Shown: positions 1-8,526 of the stretch, in pieces | Layout: every line of letters starts with the position of its first letter | Position numbering within the stretch: the first letter of the stretch is position 1 | NCBI RefSeq assembly: GCF_001475935.1 | Contig: NZ_LDQA01000038.1 | Span: forward strand, 37,130-101,129 | DNA: 64,000 nucleotides | DNA from: Aureimonas ureilytica | GTDB taxonomy: Bacteria > Pseudomonadota > Alphaproteobacteria > Rhizobiales > Rhizobiaceae | Reading direction: 5' to 3' | Program-made: the position numbers and the translations under genes | The notes under the pieces: model-generated | Database searches by the model: none | What the model was told of the DNA's origin: nothing | Seen by the model: only the letters and a program-made list of their open reading frames with translations

Positions 1-689
1 GCTTTCGAGAAGGTGCGCAGGATCACGAAGGGCAGGCCGGCTTCACCGAGGATGCGCTGTGCATCGGGCAGCGCGTCGCCGCCATATTCGAAATAGGCCT
101 CGTCCAGGACGAAGAGCGTGCCGAGCCCCTTTGCAGCCTCGGCCAATCGGCGGAGGCCGGCTTCATTCAGCGCCGGGCCGACCGGGTTCCAGGGCGAGGA
201 GAGAAAGAACAGCGCCGGGCCGTTTCGTAGCGCCTCTTCCAGCGCGGCGAGATCGAAGCCGAAATCCTCGCGCATCGCGATCTTGCGCACCCGCGCGCCG
301 GCCGCCAGTGGCTCGATCTCGTGCAGGCCGAAGCTCGGGGCGACGGTCAGGACGTCCCGGCCGGGCTCCAGCGCGGCGCGCGAGATGGCGGCGATCAGCT
401 CTTCCGAGCCATTGCCGCAGACGATGCGATCGGGCTCGGCCCCAAGAAACGCGCCGATCGCCTCGCGCAGCGCCGTGCAGGCGGGGTCGGCATAGCGCGA
501 GGGGTCGAAGCCTCGAAGCGCTTCCAGGACACGCGGCGAGCAGCCGTCCGGGTTCTCGTTGCTGGCAAGACGCGCGATATCGTCACGCCCGCTGGCGCGG
601 CGCGCGACGTCGAGGCTGAGGCCGGCATTGTAGGGCGGCAAGGCCGCGACATGCGGATTGAGGCGAAGACGGGCATGTGCGTCGCTCAA
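1..689 (-). CDS. hisC: Histidinol-phosphate aminotransferase, C-terminus outside the window
   Basis: Class-I/II PLP aminotransferase of the HisC type, which converts imidazole-acetol phosphate and glutamate to histidinol phosphate in histidine synthesis. Some paralogues act on aromatic amino acids or in cobamide synthesis, so the substrate is inferred. Visible are an N-terminal LNP..ALPPYNAG segment, the ASNENP substrate loop, SSPWNPVG, VLDEAYFEY and RTFSK. The last complete codon in the window is Lys229, the predicted Schiff-base lysine, so the C-terminal third is missing. The first in-frame start is TTG at 689: an in-frame stop lies five codons upstream and no ATG or GTG precedes the conserved region. 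No clear ribosome binding site is visible. It follows the Rieske operon on the same strand with a 39-nt gap. Confidence 0.85.
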   Translation of the reverse strand, partial: MSDAHARLRLNPHVAALPPYNAGLSLDVARRASGRDDIARLASNENPDGCSPRVLEALRGFDPSRYADPACTALREAIGAFLGAEPDRIVCGNGSEELIAAISRAALEPGRDVLTVAPSFGLHEIEPLAAGARVRKIAMREDFGFDLAALEEALRNGPALFFLSSPWNPVGPALNEAGLRRLAEAAKGLGTLFVLDEAYFEYGGDALPDAQRILGEAGLPFVILRTFSK

Positions 690-728
690 GGGTGCGGACT
701 TTCAAGGAAGGAGAAGCGGCGGGCGCCG

Positions 729-1829
729 TCAGATGTCGAGCGTGACGCTGCCGCGCGGCCGCGTACAGCACAAGAGCACTTCGCCGGGCGGGGGTTCGTC
801 CAGAGGGTCTTCGAAATACTCGACCTCGCCGGACAGAATCCTAGTGCTGCAACTCATGCAGACGCCCGCGCGGCAACTGAAGGGCGGGGAAAGGCCCGCG
901 CCTTCGGCAAGGTCCAGAAGCGAACCGGAGCTCTCGCTCCACGCCGCAGACGTGCCTGAGACCGCAAAGGACACGAGCGGGCCTTCGCCCGATGGGGCAG
1001 GGGCCGGCTCGGGAACGGTAGCGGGGGCCACGACGACCTCCGGCGCGCCAAGAAGCGACGCCGGACCGAAGAACTCGTAGGCGATGCGCTCGGGGCGAAG
1101 CCCAAGGCTCGTCAGCGCGTCATATTGCGCGCGCATGAAGCCGGGCGGGCCGCAGAGATAGGCGTCGTAATCATCGAGCGGCAGGAGCGATTGCAGGACC
1201 TCCCGCGTCACCAGCCCCGAGGCGACATGCCGGGCTTGGCTCGTGTCAGTCTCATCCGGTGTGCGGTAGATGAAGGCCGTGCGAATGCCAGGGCGGCGCG
1301 CCGCCAGCGCTTCGACCTCATCGGTCAGCGCGTGGTGGCGACCATTCTCGGCGGCGTGGATGAAGAAGACGGGCCGCTCCGATGTCTCGGCCAGGCGATG
1401 CAGCATGGCGACCAGCGGGGTCAGGCCGACGCCGCCCGACAGGAGCAGCACGGCGCGTAGGCTCGCCTCGTCCAGCACGAACTCGCCGCGCGGCGCACTG
1501 GCCAACACCTCGTCGCCCGGCTGAAGGCGATGGTGGAAATGGCCTGAGCCGAGCCCCGCGCCATGCTCGCCGCCCGCATAGGGCTCGCGCTTGACGGACA
1601 CGCGATAGGTCCGCCCGTCCGAGGGGCCGGAGATCGAGTAGTTGCGTAGGGCCCAGCCGCCCGGCGCGCTCGCGTCGGGCACCCGGAAGACGAGGAACTG
1701 GCCGGGGCGGTAGGGCGCCCAGTCGCCCGGATCGACCGGCTCGAACCGGAAGGAGGCGATGGCCTCGCTTTCCGGCCTGATGTCGATGAGGCGAAGGCGC
1801 CGGAAGCCCGAAGGCGCGGCCTCGCTCAT
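729..1829 (-). CDS. Reductase of a two-component Rieske oxygenase (FAD/NAD domains plus C-terminal 2Fe-2S ferredoxin)
   Basis: A 366-residue electron-transfer protein that would carry electrons from NAD(P)H to the Rieske oxygenase encoded just upstream. The order is FAD-binding barrel (RNYSISG near residue 60), NAD-binding domain (LLSGGVGLTPLVAML, later YLCGPPGFM) and a C-terminal plant-type ferredoxin with CRAGVCMSC and a distal Cys (LLCC). This resembles VanB-type and phthalate-dioxygenase-type reductases, though the FAD/NAD part also resembles the reductase half of flavohaemoglobins. The linker of about 30 residues before the ferredoxin is Ala/Pro-rich. Its ATG overlaps the oxygenase stop (ATGA, 1829-1826), so the two are translationally coupled. 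The substrate of the pair cannot be read from sequence. Confidence 0.9.
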   Translation of the reverse strand: MSEAAPSGFRRLRLIDIRPESEAIASFRFEPVDPGDWAPYRPGQFLVFRVPDASAPGGWALRNYSISGPSDGRTYRVSVKREPYAGGEHGAGLGSGHFHHRLQPGDEVLASAPRGEFVLDEASLRAVLLLSGGVGLTPLVAMLHRLAETSERPVFFIHAAENGRHHALTDEVEALAARRPGIRTAFIYRTPDETDTSQARHVASGLVTREVLQSLLPLDDYDAYLCGPPGFMRAQYDALTSLGLRPERIAYEFFGPASLLGAPEVVVAPATVPEPAPAPSGEGPLVSFAVSGTSAAWSESSGSLLDLAEGAGLSPPFSCRAGVCMSCSTRILSGEVEYFEDPLDEPPPGEVLLCCTRPRGSVTLDI

Positions 1830-2878
1830 TCGGCCGCGACCGGCGTTGCGGGCGCAAGGGCCGCGCGCTCGGCCTCGATCATCTGTTGGAGGCGGCGGCG
1901 GAAGCGCAGTGGGCCGACGTCGATCTTGAGATCGAGATTGGGCGTCTGCTTGTTGGCCATGCCCTGATGCACGGCTTCCAGCACCAGTTTATCCTCCTCG
2001 AAGGCCCCGCGCACGGACTTGGCGAAGCGCGCCGAGACCTCGGCATCATCAGGCGCGAAATTGCGCATCTGGAACCAGTAATATTTGGTGTGGTTCTCAT
2101 CCACCGGCGTCATGAAATTGTAGCTGTCCATGAGGAACACGTCCTCATGCAGAGGCTCGCCCTCACGATAGCTGTTGGCCGGCACAAAGATGGCCTTGAT
2201 GATCGCGTTCGAGGGATAGCGCACCTCGTAATGCTGCTTGCGATCGCAATTGCCGGAGAATTTCAGGAAGGGCGCGTAGAAAGGCGCGGGCTCGGAATCG
2301 ATCATCCAGCGCCAGACCGTCACGCCATTGGGGGCGACCGTGGTTTCCAGTGGCGTTTCCTCGCAGGCGGAACTCGCGAACGAGCTCTGGTGCACCCAGG
2401 CGACATGCGAGGGGTCGAGCAGATTGTCGGTCATGTAGAGATAGTTGCAGTCCAGAACCATGGACTCGCCACGATTGATGCCCCAGGCGGGATCGCCCCA
2501 ATGCTCGACCTGGAAAATCTCGGCCGGATCGGCCTTCTCGGCCTCGCCCATCCAGATCCAGAGAAGCCCATAGCGCTCGTGGATCGGATAGGAGCGCACG
2601 CGCGCCACATGCGGAATGCGCTCGGCGCCGGGAACGCGGGTGCAGGTGCCCGTGCCGTCGAAGGTCAGGCCATGGTAGCCGCACTCGACATCGTCGCCCT
2701 TGACCCGGCCCATGGAGAGCGGAAGCTTGCGATGCGGGCAGGCATCCTCCAGCGCGGCGACCGCGCCGTCGCGGCGGCGATAGAGGACGATGTTCTCGCC
2801 GAGGAGGCGAACCGGCAGGAGCCCGTCCCTCACTTCATGATCCCAGGCGGCGACATACCAGGCGTTTTTCAGAAACAT
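1826..2878 (-). CDS. Rieske aromatic ring-hydroxylating / O-demethylase oxygenase subunit (VanA-like)
   Basis: Oxygenase component, 350 residues, close in layout to vanillate O-demethylase VanA and related monooxygenases. The Rieske 2Fe-2S ligands are Cys47, His49, Cys66 and His69 (CPH-R then CGYHG). The mononuclear iron site is seen as NLLDPSHVAWVHQ. I prefer the ATG at 2878 over one 60 nt upstream because the protein then begins MFLKNAWYVAAW, as family members do, and a GAGGAT ribosome site sits just ahead. The reductase follows with an ATGA overlap. A LysR regulator diverges from it across a 128-bp region with a TTTAG/CTAAA palindrome. The likely role is oxidative demethylation or hydroxylation of an aromatic acid, but the substrate is unknown. 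Confidence 0.88.
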   Translation of the reverse strand: MFLKNAWYVAAWDHEVRDGLLPVRLLGENIVLYRRRDGAVAALEDACPHRKLPLSMGRVKGDDVECGYHGLTFDGTGTCTRVPGAERIPHVARVRSYPIHERYGLLWIWMGEAEKADPAEIFQVEHWGDPAWGINRGESMVLDCNYLYMTDNLLDPSHVAWVHQSSFASSACEETPLETTVAPNGVTVWRWMIDSEPAPFYAPFLKFSGNCDRKQHYEVRYPSNAIIKAIFVPANSYREGEPLHEDVFLMDSYNFMTPVDENHTKYYWFQMRNFAPDDAEVSARFAKSVRGAFEEDKLVLEAVHQGMANKQTPNLDLKIDVGPLRFRRRLQQMIEAERAALAPATPVAAE

Positions 2879-2960
2879 CGATCCCATCCTCGACCTGCCG
2901 TGTGCGGCCATTGTCGAAACTTTCGGCAGGATGGGCAACGGGCTGAAAACTGTGCTATGT

Positions 2961-2975
2961 TTTAGTTATTCTAAA
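2961..2975. promoter_or_regulatory. LysR-type operator palindrome
   Basis: A perfect inverted repeat TTTAG-TTATT-CTAAA lies in an AT-rich island of the divergent region between the Rieske operon and the LysR gene. Its inner part matches the T-N11-A form of LysR boxes. It begins 32 bp before the regulator's start codon and is 83 bp from the oxygenase start, fitting shared control. The protein-site match is inferred from position. Confidence 0.6.
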
Positions 2976-3006
2976 TCCAATCTGAGCCCGGCTGTCCAGA
3001 TCCGAC

Positions 3007-3933
3007 ATGGCGCCCATTCCCCATCTGAAAGCGCTCCAAGCCTTCGCCGCCTTCGGCACGTATGGCAGCGTCAGCGAGGCGGCGCGCGAGCTCGGCGTGT
3101 CGCCCGGCGCGGTGACGCAGCAATTGCAGAAGCTGGAGGAGCATCTGGGCCTCGCGCTGATCGACCGGCATGGGCGGCGCATGGAGCTGACGCGCTGGGG
3201 CAAGCTCTATCATGCCGAGATCCAGGCGGGCTTTTCCCAGCTCTCCGGCGCGGCCGAGATCGTGCGCCGCGCCCATGCCGACACGGCGCTGAGCCTGAGT
3301 GCTCTCACCTCGGTTCTCGGCAAGTGGATCGGGCGCGAAATCTTCGACTGGCGGGCGCTCTGTCCGGGCGCGGCGGTGCAACTCGTCGGCACCGAGCAGG
3401 AGCCCGACTTTGAGCGGGACGGGATCGACTTTCGCATCTTCTACGGGCCGCAGCCGCGCTACCACCATGCGATCGAACTCTTCACCGACTGGGCCGTGCC
3501 CGCCTGCGCGCCCCGACTGATAGAGGGGCAGGATCTGGCCACCGGCGAAGACATTCTGCGCTTTCCGCTGCTTCACATCGTCTGGTCGGGCGCGGCCTCG
3601 CGCGCGCCGAGCTGGGAGGATTGGGCGGCCAGCATCGGCGCGCCGGCCAGCGCCTTCCCGCGCGATCTCTCCTATATGCTGTCCTCCAGCGCCATTGACG
3701 CGGCCGTCGCGGGTCGAGGCTTCGTGCTGGCGCAGATGTCGATGATAGCGGACGAGCTAGAAACGGGCCGGCTTGTCATTCCCTTTGACCACCGCCTGCG
3801 TCTCGCCGCGCCCTACTATCTCGGCTGGCACCCGGCCTCGCTGGAGAAGCCTTTCGCGCGGGATTTCCATCGCTGGCTCGTCGCCAAGGGGCGGCGACAG
3901 GCGATGCTATCCGCGCCCGGTAGTGCAGGCTGA
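3007..3933 (+). CDS. LysR-family transcriptional regulator
   Basis: A 308-residue LysR regulator with an N-terminal winged HTH (residues about 5-65; LKALQAFAAFGTYGSVSEAARELGVSPGAVTQQLQKLE) and a C-terminal periplasmic-binding-like effector domain. The HTH wording is of the GcvA type. It is transcribed away from the VanAB-like Rieske operon and probably controls it and itself through the palindrome at 2961-2975. The effector is expected to be the aromatic substrate or a related compound, which is inference. Length and domain order are normal for the family. The downstream gene purU is convergent with an 18-nt gap, so nothing suggests the two are functionally linked. Confidence 0.9.
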   Translation: MAPIPHLKALQAFAAFGTYGSVSEAARELGVSPGAVTQQLQKLEEHLGLALIDRHGRRMELTRWGKLYHAEIQAGFSQLSGAAEIVRRAHADTALSLSALTSVLGKWIGREIFDWRALCPGAAVQLVGTEQEPDFERDGIDFRIFYGPQPRYHHAIELFTDWAVPACAPRLIEGQDLATGEDILRFPLLHIVWSGAASRAPSWEDWAASIGAPASAFPRDLSYMLSSSAIDAAVAGRGFVLAQMSMIADELETGRLVIPFDHRLRLAAPYYLGWHPASLEKPFARDFHRWLVAKGRRQAMLSAPGSAG

Positions 3934-3951
3934 CAAGAGGCCGGCTGACTC

Positions 3952-4836
3952 TCAGCCCATCCGCTCCGAGGCGTGATCGCCGGGCGAGGCCGGGAAGACC
4001 ACCGTGCGGTCGCCATTGGGGAAGACGCGGTGGTGGATATGGGCGTGGATCGCGCGGGCGAGAACCTGCGCCTCGATATCCCGCCCGATCGTCACGTAAT
4101 CGGAGGCCGACTGCGCGTGCGTGACGCGCGCCACGTCCTGCTCGATGATCGGACCTTCGTCTAGATCGGCCGTCACATAATGGGCCGTCGCGCCGATCAG
4201 TTTCACGCCCCGCTCATAGGCCTGTTTGTAGGGATTGGCACCCTTGAAGCTCGGCAGGAACGAGTGGTGGATGTTGATGATGCGGCCCGACATGCGCTGG
4301 CACATCGCGTCCGACAACACCTGCATGTAGCGCGCGAGCACGATCAGTTCGGTGCCGGCTTCCTCCGCGATTTGGAGAATGCGCGCCTCGGCCTCGGGTT
4401 TGTTGGCCTTGGTCACTGGCACGTGGTGAAACGGAATGTCGTGGTTCACCACGAGCTTCTGATAGTCGAGATGGTTGGAGATGACGCCGACAATGTCGAT
4501 CGGCAGCGCGCCGATGCGCCAGCGATAAAGAATATCGTTGAGGCAATGGCCGAAGCGCGAGACCATGAGCAGCACCTTCATGCGCCGCGTTCTGTCATGA
4601 AAGGCGTAGCGCATGTCGAAGCGATCAGCGAGATCGCTGAAACCGTCCTCGATCGCCTCCAACCCCGCCCCGTCCTCGGAATCGAACCCGACGCGCATGA
4701 AGAAGCGTCCGGCCTCGCGATCCACGAATTGCGCGGAGTCCAGAATATTGCAGCCGCGCCCTGCCAGATGCGCCGAGACGGAGGCGACGATGCCGCGCGT
4801 CGAGGGGCAGGAGGCGGTCAGAACATACTGGCTCAT
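3952..4836 (-). CDS. purU: Formyltetrahydrofolate deformylase
   Basis: Hydrolyses 10-formyl-tetrahydrofolate to formate and tetrahydrofolate, balancing the one-carbon pool and supplying formate for purine synthesis. The 294-residue protein has an N-terminal ACT domain (YVLTASCPSTRGIVASVSAHLAGRGCNILDS split over residues 3-33) and a C-terminal formyl-transferase-like domain with GVISNH, INIHHSFLPSF and GATAHYVTADLDEGPII, which carry the Asn/His/Asp catalytic set. I chose the ATG at 4836, giving MSQYVLTASCP, rather than one eight codons upstream, because it matches the family N-terminus. It lies 52 nt downstream of sdaA on the same strand. Serine dehydratase and deformylase both act in serine/glycine/one-carbon metabolism, so co-expression is plausible. 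Confidence 0.95.
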   Translation of the reverse strand: MSQYVLTASCPSTRGIVASVSAHLAGRGCNILDSAQFVDREAGRFFMRVGFDSEDGAGLEAIEDGFSDLADRFDMRYAFHDRTRRMKVLLMVSRFGHCLNDILYRWRIGALPIDIVGVISNHLDYQKLVVNHDIPFHHVPVTKANKPEAEARILQIAEEAGTELIVLARYMQVLSDAMCQRMSGRIINIHHSFLPSFKGANPYKQAYERGVKLIGATAHYVTADLDEGPIIEQDVARVTHAQSASDYVTIGRDIEAQVLARAIHAHIHHRVFPNGDRTVVFPASPGDHASERMG

Positions 4837-4888
4837 GGCGACGCTCGATTCTGAATACACTGGAGGAAGAGGCCGGCAGGGCCAGCTC

Positions 4889-6292
4889 TCAACATTCGGG
4901 CAGGTTGACCGCGAGGCCGCCGAGGCTCGTTTCCTTATAGCGATGGTCCATATCCAGCCCGGTCTGGCGCATGGTCTCGATACAGGCGTCGAGCGGCACG
5001 AAGTGCAGCCCTTCGCCCTTCATCGCGAGCGAGGCGGCCGTCACCGCCTTCACCGCGCCAAAGGCGTTGCGCTCGATACAGGGCACCTGCACCAGCCCGC
5101 GCACGGGATCGCAGGTCATGCCGAGATGATGCTCCAGCGCGATCTCGGCGGCGTTTTCGACCTGGAGCGGATTGGCACCCATCAGCGCCGCAAGGCCCGC
5201 CGCCGCCATGGCCGAGGCCGAGCCGACCTCGCCCTGGCAGCCGACCTCCGCGCCCGAGATCGAGGCGTTGCGCTTGATGATGCCGCCGATCGCCGCCGAG
5301 GTGAGAAGGAAGGTCCGCAGATCGGCCTTGGTCGCATCCGTGTGGAAATGCCGGACATACTGCAGAACCGCCGGCACGACGCCCGCCGCGCCATTGGTCG
5401 GCGCGGTGACCACGCGCCCGCCGCAGGCATTTTCCTCGTTGACGGCCATGGCGTAGACCGAGAGCCAGTCATTGGCGAGAAGCGGCTGGAAGACGTTGCG
5501 CGCGGCGTCCGCTTGGAGCTTGTCGTGGATCGCCTTGGCGCGGCGGCGGATCTTCAGCCCGCCGGGCATGATGCCCTCCTGCCGGATGCCGCGCCGGATG
5601 CAGTCGGCCATGGTTTCGGCGATGGCGTCGAGCCTTGCGTCGAGATCCTGCGCGCTCGTCAGCGTCAGCTCGTTCTCGCGCTGCATCTCGGCGATCGACA
5701 GGCCGGAGCGCGCGGCCATGGCCAGCATCTCGCTGGCGGAGGTGAAGGGATAGGGCACGCCTGGGGCCGCCTCGCCGGCTGGCGGGACCGTATCCTTGCG
5801 GCTCAACTCGTCCTCGTCCACCACGAAGCCGCCGCCGATCGAATAATAGACGCGGCGCAGCAGCATCGCGCCGTTGCGATCCAGCGCCTCGAAGGCGAGC
5901 CCGTTAGCATGGCCCGGCAGCGCCCGCGCGCGATCGAAGACGAGATCGCGCGCGGGGTCGAAAGCGTAAGCCGGGTGGCCGCCCGGCTGCACCTCGCCCT
6001 TCGCCGTGACGCTCGAAACGATCCCTTCGACATCGTCCGGGTCGATCGTGGCGGGCGTGTAGCCGGCGAGCCCCAGCACCACGGCGCGGTCGGTCGCGTG
6101 GCCGACGCCGGTAAAGGCAAGCGAGCCGTGCAGGATGGCGCGCAGGCGGTGGACGATCGCCCCTTGCGGGCGCGGCCATTGGCCCGTCTTGAGTTCAGCA
6201 AGGAAGCGCGCGGCCGCCGTCATCGGTCCCATCGTGTGGGAGCTGGAGGGGCCAATGCCGATCTTGTAGAGATCGAAAACACTCAAGAACAT
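4889..6292 (-). CDS. sdaA: L-serine ammonia-lyase, single-chain iron-sulfur type
   Basis: Deaminates L-serine to pyruvate and ammonia using a 4Fe-4S cluster. The 467-residue protein joins the beta domain ([23 protein letters not shown] at the N-terminus) and the alpha domain with conserved cysteines ([37 protein letters not shown]). Length and order match the one-chain bacterial enzymes. It starts at the only well-placed ATG and is followed by purU. The 188-bp upstream region has no identified riboswitch. A 16-codon ORF with a good GGAGAG site lies in the leader (6375-6325), and I do not call it a gene. Confidence 0.95.
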   Translation of the reverse strand: MFLSVFDLYKIGIGPSSSHTMGPMTAAARFLAELKTGQWPRPQGAIVHRLRAILHGSLAFTGVGHATDRAVVLGLAGYTPATIDPDDVEGIVSSVTAKGEVQPGGHPAYAFDPARDLVFDRARALPGHANGLAFEALDRNGAMLLRRVYYSIGGGFVVDEDELSRKDTVPPAGEAAPGVPYPFTSASEMLAMAARSGLSIAEMQRENELTLTSAQDLDARLDAIAETMADCIRRGIRQEGIMPGGLKIRRRAKAIHDKLQADAARNVFQPLLANDWLSVYAMAVNEENACGGRVVTAPTNGAAGVVPAVLQYVRHFHTDATKADLRTFLLTSAAIGGIIKRNASISGAEVGCQGEVGSASAMAAAGLAALMGANPLQVENAAEIALEHHLGMTCDPVRGLVQVPCIERNAFGAVKAVTAASLAMKGEGLHFVPLDACIETMRQTGLDMDHRYKETSLGGLAVNLPEC

Positions 6293-6480
6293 GTCGGTTC
6301 ACCCGTGCCAGATGGCGCGGCCCATCAAGGCCGCCGCATCGTGAAGGACATCGGGGGGAGGCGGAAATCGGGCATGGCGCTCTCCAAACACATGGGAGAA
6401 GCCTAGCCGCGTCGCCATCCGGCAGACAGGATATTCACGTCATGCGAGGCCGAGGATTGCGCCATCGCAAGCGCTCGGCA

Positions 6481-7359
6481 TCATCCCTGAAAGACGCCCG
6501 TCCAGACGCCGGCGAGCAGGATGAGGCCCATGGCCAAGCGGTAATAGACGAAGGGCCAGGCCGAGAAGCGCTCCATGATGCGCATCAGGCTCCAGATCGC
6601 CACGAAGGCCGACAGCGATGCCGTGACCAAGCCGACGCCCAGAACCGCCCATCCCTGCGCGTCGAGCCCGGCATGGTGCAGCTCGACGAGTTCCTTCAGG
6701 CCCGCGCCCAGAATGGCCGGCAGGCCGAGCAGAAAGGAAAAGCGCGCCGCATCGTCCCGCTTCAGGCCGAGAAACAGCGCCATGGTGAGGGTCGAGCCCG
6801 AGCGGGACACGCCGGGGATGAGCGCGCCGGCCTGCGCGATGCCGACGAGAAGCGCATCCTTGAAGCCGATCGTCTCGAAGCTGCGCCGATGGCGGCTCGT
6901 CCATTCCGTCAGCGCCAGAAGCAGCGCCATGACGATAGAGGCAAGGCCGATCACCCAGAGTTCGCGCAGCGGCGAGCCGCAGGCGTTCAGAACGTTCTTG
7001 AGAAGAAGGCCGCCGACCACGATGGGCAGCGTGCCGCTCACGATGCCGAAGCCGAGTTTCAGTTCCGGCGCGTCGAAGCGGCGCGCGCCGAGCGCCTTCA
7101 CCGAACCGCCGACAAGACCGGTGATGTCACGCCAGAAATAGCTGACCACGGCAAAGAGCGCGGCCATCTGCATGGCGGCGGAAAAGGCCGAGCCGGGGTC
7201 GGGCCAGCCGAGAACGGCGGGCACGATCCGCATATGCGCCGTGGAGGAGATCGGCAGAAGCTCGGTGATGCCCTGAAACACGCCGAGAATGGCGACCTTT
7301 CCCATGCCGAGGGCGGTGAAGCCCGTGTCCACGCCATTGGTGCAAACCGCCGCCATCAT
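6481..7359 (-). CDS. uppP: Undecaprenyl-diphosphate phosphatase
   Basis: Integral membrane phosphatase (UppP/BacA family) that recycles undecaprenyl pyrophosphate to the monophosphate carrier for peptidoglycan and other surface glycans; it also gives bacitracin resistance. The 292-residue, multi-pass protein has both family motifs: GVFQGITELLPISSTAH near the N-terminus and QAGALIPGVSRSGST in the middle, holding the Glu and Arg/Ser catalytic residues. The reading frame is open further upstream, but ATG at 7359 has a GGAG site six bases ahead and gives about the usual length. It is divergent from the MipA-like gene with a 256-bp space. Confidence 0.93.
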   Translation of the reverse strand: MMAAVCTNGVDTGFTALGMGKVAILGVFQGITELLPISSTAHMRIVPAVLGWPDPGSAFSAAMQMAALFAVVSYFWRDITGLVGGSVKALGARRFDAPELKLGFGIVSGTLPIVVGGLLLKNVLNACGSPLRELWVIGLASIVMALLLALTEWTSRHRRSFETIGFKDALLVGIAQAGALIPGVSRSGSTLTMALFLGLKRDDAARFSFLLGLPAILGAGLKELVELHHAGLDAQGWAVLGVGLVTASLSAFVAIWSLMRIMERFSAWPFVYYRLAMGLILLAGVWTGVFQG

Positions 7360-7581
7360 GCTCTCCGTGGAAATGGATCGGGCTCGACCAAGCGGGGCCG
7401 CGCCCTTGGACGAGAGCCCCCCGATCACACCGCTGTGAAGGGCATGTCCCCCAAAGCCGGCTCTTTTGCAATGCAGCACGAGCGGATGAATCCTTACAGT
7501 TTCGTAGGATTCGGATGCGCCGGCGAAAAGCGCCCGCTCATTCAACACAATGAAAGGGCAGAGCTTCACCATTGCGCCGCC

Positions 7582-7600
7582 GTCTCTTACGATAAGAGAC
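7582..7600. promoter_or_regulatory. Perfect dyad in the leader of the MipA-like gene
   Basis: GTCTCTTA-CGA-TAAGAGAC is a perfect 8-bp inverted repeat ending 15 bp before the start codon and just ahead of the AAAGGAAG ribosome site. It could be an operator or an RNA hairpin affecting translation; the sequence alone does not decide. Confidence 0.45.
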
Positions 7601-7615
7601 GCGAAAGGAAGTCTG

Positions 7616-8329
7616 ATGCGTCGAATCGGATCGACAGTTCTGGTATCGGCCGCGCTTCTGGTGACGGCACCCGCCTTCGCGGGCCAAGGCGACGATGCGC
7701 CGCGCGAGGCGATGGTCGCGCCTGGCTGGATCGCGACGCTCGGCTTCAGCGCGGAGGTGGCGACGGGCGGAGCGAAGTCGCTGCTCCCCACGACCTTCGA
7801 CCTGCGCCGCGCGGACGAACCGGACAATTTCAGCACGCCCGACGACGCGATGGGTTTCGCGCTGATCGACCGGGACGGATTTTCCGCCGGTCCGGCCATC
7901 GACCTGCGCCTGGCCTCCCATAGCGTGGCCGTGGACGCCGGGGCTTTTGCCGAGTGGTGGCCGGATGAGCGCCTGCGCGTTCGCGCCGAGGCGCTGGACA
8001 ATGTGGGAGCCGGCGAAGGCGCGCATGTCACGCTCGGCAGCGATCTCGTGGTGGCCGGCCCGGCCGCCTCGACCTTCTCGGCCGGACCGCGCCTGACGCT
8101 CGGGGACGGAGACTATTTCCGCACGGCAGCCGACGAAGGGCACGGCGTCCATGCCACGACGCGCTTCTACGCGGGCGCGACCACGGCCTTGAAAGTGCCT
8201 GTGTCGCCAAGTGTTTCGACCACGATCTACGACGAGTTCCTGACGCCGCTCGCCGGCAATGGCCGGCGCGACGGTCAAGCCGAGAACACGGTCGGCCTCG
8301 AACTGGATTTCTCGTTCAAGGTGCCCTGA
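7616..8329 (+). CDS. MipA/OmpV-like outer-membrane protein
   Basis: A 237-residue secreted protein with a clear signal peptide (MRRIGSTVLVSAALLVTAPAFA, cleavage expected after AFA). The mature part opens with GWIATLGFSAEVATG and ends in a Phe-containing beta-like strand (GLELDFSFKVP). This pattern, and the length, suit the MipA/OmpV beta-barrel family, whose members scaffold murein hydrolases or respond to envelope stress; the exact role is not known. The start at 7616 is chosen because an AAAGGAAG site precedes it and the signal peptide begins there; an in-frame start 66 nt upstream would bury the signal. The dyad at 7582-7600 lies in its leader. Confidence 0.65.
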   Translation: MRRIGSTVLVSAALLVTAPAFAGQGDDAPREAMVAPGWIATLGFSAEVATGGAKSLLPTTFDLRRADEPDNFSTPDDAMGFALIDRDGFSAGPAIDLRLASHSVAVDAGAFAEWWPDERLRVRAEALDNVGAGEGAHVTLGSDLVVAGPAASTFSAGPRLTLGDGDYFRTAADEGHGVHATTRFYAGATTALKVPVSPSVSTTIYDEFLTPLAGNGRRDGQAENTVGLELDFSFKVP

Positions 8330-8526
8330 GGCGTCTTAGAGCTGGAGACGAAACCTCCGGGCGGAGGATGGTCGAGAGATTTTCGCCCGTGGGGCGGGAG
8401 CGAAGCGCAGTCGATGCTAGGTCAGCATCGGCGAGCATTCGCGACGGTCCGAAGGACGGGCGAGACACGTGGCTCGCCCTGGATGGCGAAAAGATCCGAC
8501 CAGCCGACCCCGCGAGGTTTCGGCTA

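Noticed and set aside
6325..6375. 16-codon leader ORF ahead of sdaA
   Set aside because: It has a good GGAGAG site, but no run of Ser or Gly codons or alternative hairpins that would suggest attenuation, so I left it unannotated.
6293..6480. Glycine riboswitch before sdaA
   Set aside because: A GGAGAG string was seen, but the rest of the aptamer pattern is missing.
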